From SG8-41 sp036555035 (GTDB taxonomy: Bacteria; Pseudomonadota; Gammaproteobacteria; Burkholderiales; SG8-41): a DNA stretch of 7,554 nucleotides. Below, in pieces: positions 7,303-7,554 of this stretch. A model generated the notes under the pieces. The model saw nothing but the letters and a program-made list of their open reading frames with translations. It made no database searches and was not told where the DNA came from. The DNA lies in assembly GCA_036555035.1 (NCBI GenBank), contig DATBMB010000202.1:1-7554 (forward strand). Direction: 5' to 3'. The stretch's first letter is position 1, and the number at the start of each line of letters is the position of its first letter. A program made the translations under genes and the position numbers.

Positions 7303-7325
7303 GTCAACGTTGACGTGAACGTTAA
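7303..7325. promoter_or_regulatory. Candidate LiuR operator upstream of liuA
   Basis: Three ACGT cores stand exactly 6 bases apart (7307, 7313, 7319). They create a perfect 12-base palindrome GTCAACGTTGAC (7303-7314) and an overlapping near-palindrome TTGACGT-GA-ACGTTAA (7310-7325, 6 of 7 arm positions symmetric). A 16-base palindrome with ACGT-containing arms is, as I recall, the type of site described for LiuR in proteobacteria. The position between liuR and liuA, ending 15 bases from the liuA start, supports autoregulated control of liuA by the neighbouring MerR protein. Clear -35 and -10 boxes were not found. Confidence 0.6.
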
Positions 7326-7347
7326 TCGTCCGCGCGACCTGCCGGGG

Positions 7348-7554
7348 TCACGCAGCGGCGCTCGAGCTGCCGCTGTCCGGCTCACTGCGCAGCAGCCGGC
7401 GGCACTGGTTGGCGAAGAAATCGATCTCGCGCAGCATGACCTCGATGTCCTCGCGCTGCTGCTCGAGATGGGCGCGACGCCGCTCCAGCCGCGCGAGAAA
7501 CTCCTGGAGCTGCTTGTGCTCGTCGCGGGAGATATCGTAGAGCTCGAACAGCTC
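7348..7554 (-). CDS. liuR: MerR-family transcriptional regulator, probable LiuR (C-terminal part)
   Basis: The minus frame is open from the window edge to the TGA at 7348-7350, giving the last 68 residues; the N-terminal DNA-binding domain lies outside. The visible part is ELFELYDISRDE, then a long amphipathic helix with heptad-like leucines (about residues 15-55 of the fragment, QLQEFLARLERRRAHLEQQ onward, then REDIEVMLREIDFF) and a Ser/Ala tail. This matches the end of the wing region and the antiparallel coiled-coil dimerisation helix of MerR proteins. The LYD sequence before the coil and the position directly upstream of liuA suggest LiuR, the MerR-type regulator of leucine and isovalerate catabolism. 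No metal-binding cysteine pattern is seen: a single Cys at 51 of the fragment. Family assignment rests on the coil and context, because the helix-turn-helix is not in view. Confidence 0.75.
   Translation of the reverse strand, partial: ELFELYDISRDEHKQLQEFLARLERRRAHLEQQREDIEVMLREIDFFANQCRRLLRSEPDSGSSSAAA

Overview
The window is GC-rich, tightly packed bacterial DNA in which every supported gene reads on the minus strand. Protein styles and gene content (a MerR-type LiuR next to isovaleryl-CoA dehydrogenase, methylcrotonyl-CoA carboxylase, LiuC-type hydratase) fit a proteobacterium, most likely a betaproteobacterium. That placement is inferred from the look of the proteins, not from a marker gene. 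No rRNA, tRNA, CRISPR array, transposase or phage gene was seen.

In transcription order (from high to low coordinates) the layout is: the 3' end of a MerR-family regulator (liuR, cut by the window edge); a 60-base gap holding an ACGT-rich palindromic operator; isovaleryl-CoA dehydrogenase (liuA); a 254-base gap with two small hairpins, a diverged second copy of the last 20 codons of liuA, a probable intrinsic terminator and a short AT-rich promoter-like stretch; then a compact run of five genes separated by 1 to 13 bases: nitronate monooxygenase, acetyl-CoA acetyltransferase, a DsbA-fold 2-hydroxychromene-2-carboxylate isomerase-like protein, a macro-domain O-acyl-ADP-ribose hydrolase and the methylcrotonyl-CoA carboxylase beta subunit (liuB). 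A 139-base gap with a perfect -10 hexamer and three GCACATT half-sites follows, then liuC, a LiuC-type enoyl-CoA hydratase cut by position 1.

Together liuA, liuB and liuC cover three consecutive steps of leucine/isovalerate breakdown: isovaleryl-CoA to 3-methylcrotonyl-CoA, to 3-methylglutaconyl-CoA, to HMG-CoA. The biotin-carrying alpha subunit (liuD) and HMG-CoA lyase (liuE) are not in the window and are expected past position 1. The thiolase can process the acetoacetyl-CoA end of the pathway. The genes placed between liuA and liuB (nitronate monooxygenase, glutathione-fold isomerase, macro domain) are not core pathway enzymes. The most interesting points are the macro gene joined to liuB by a one-base TGA-N-ATG junction, the liuA 3' remnant marking an old recombination junction, and two clusters of unexplained regulatory repeats. 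No completely new system is evident; this is mainly a catabolic locus with unusual passengers.
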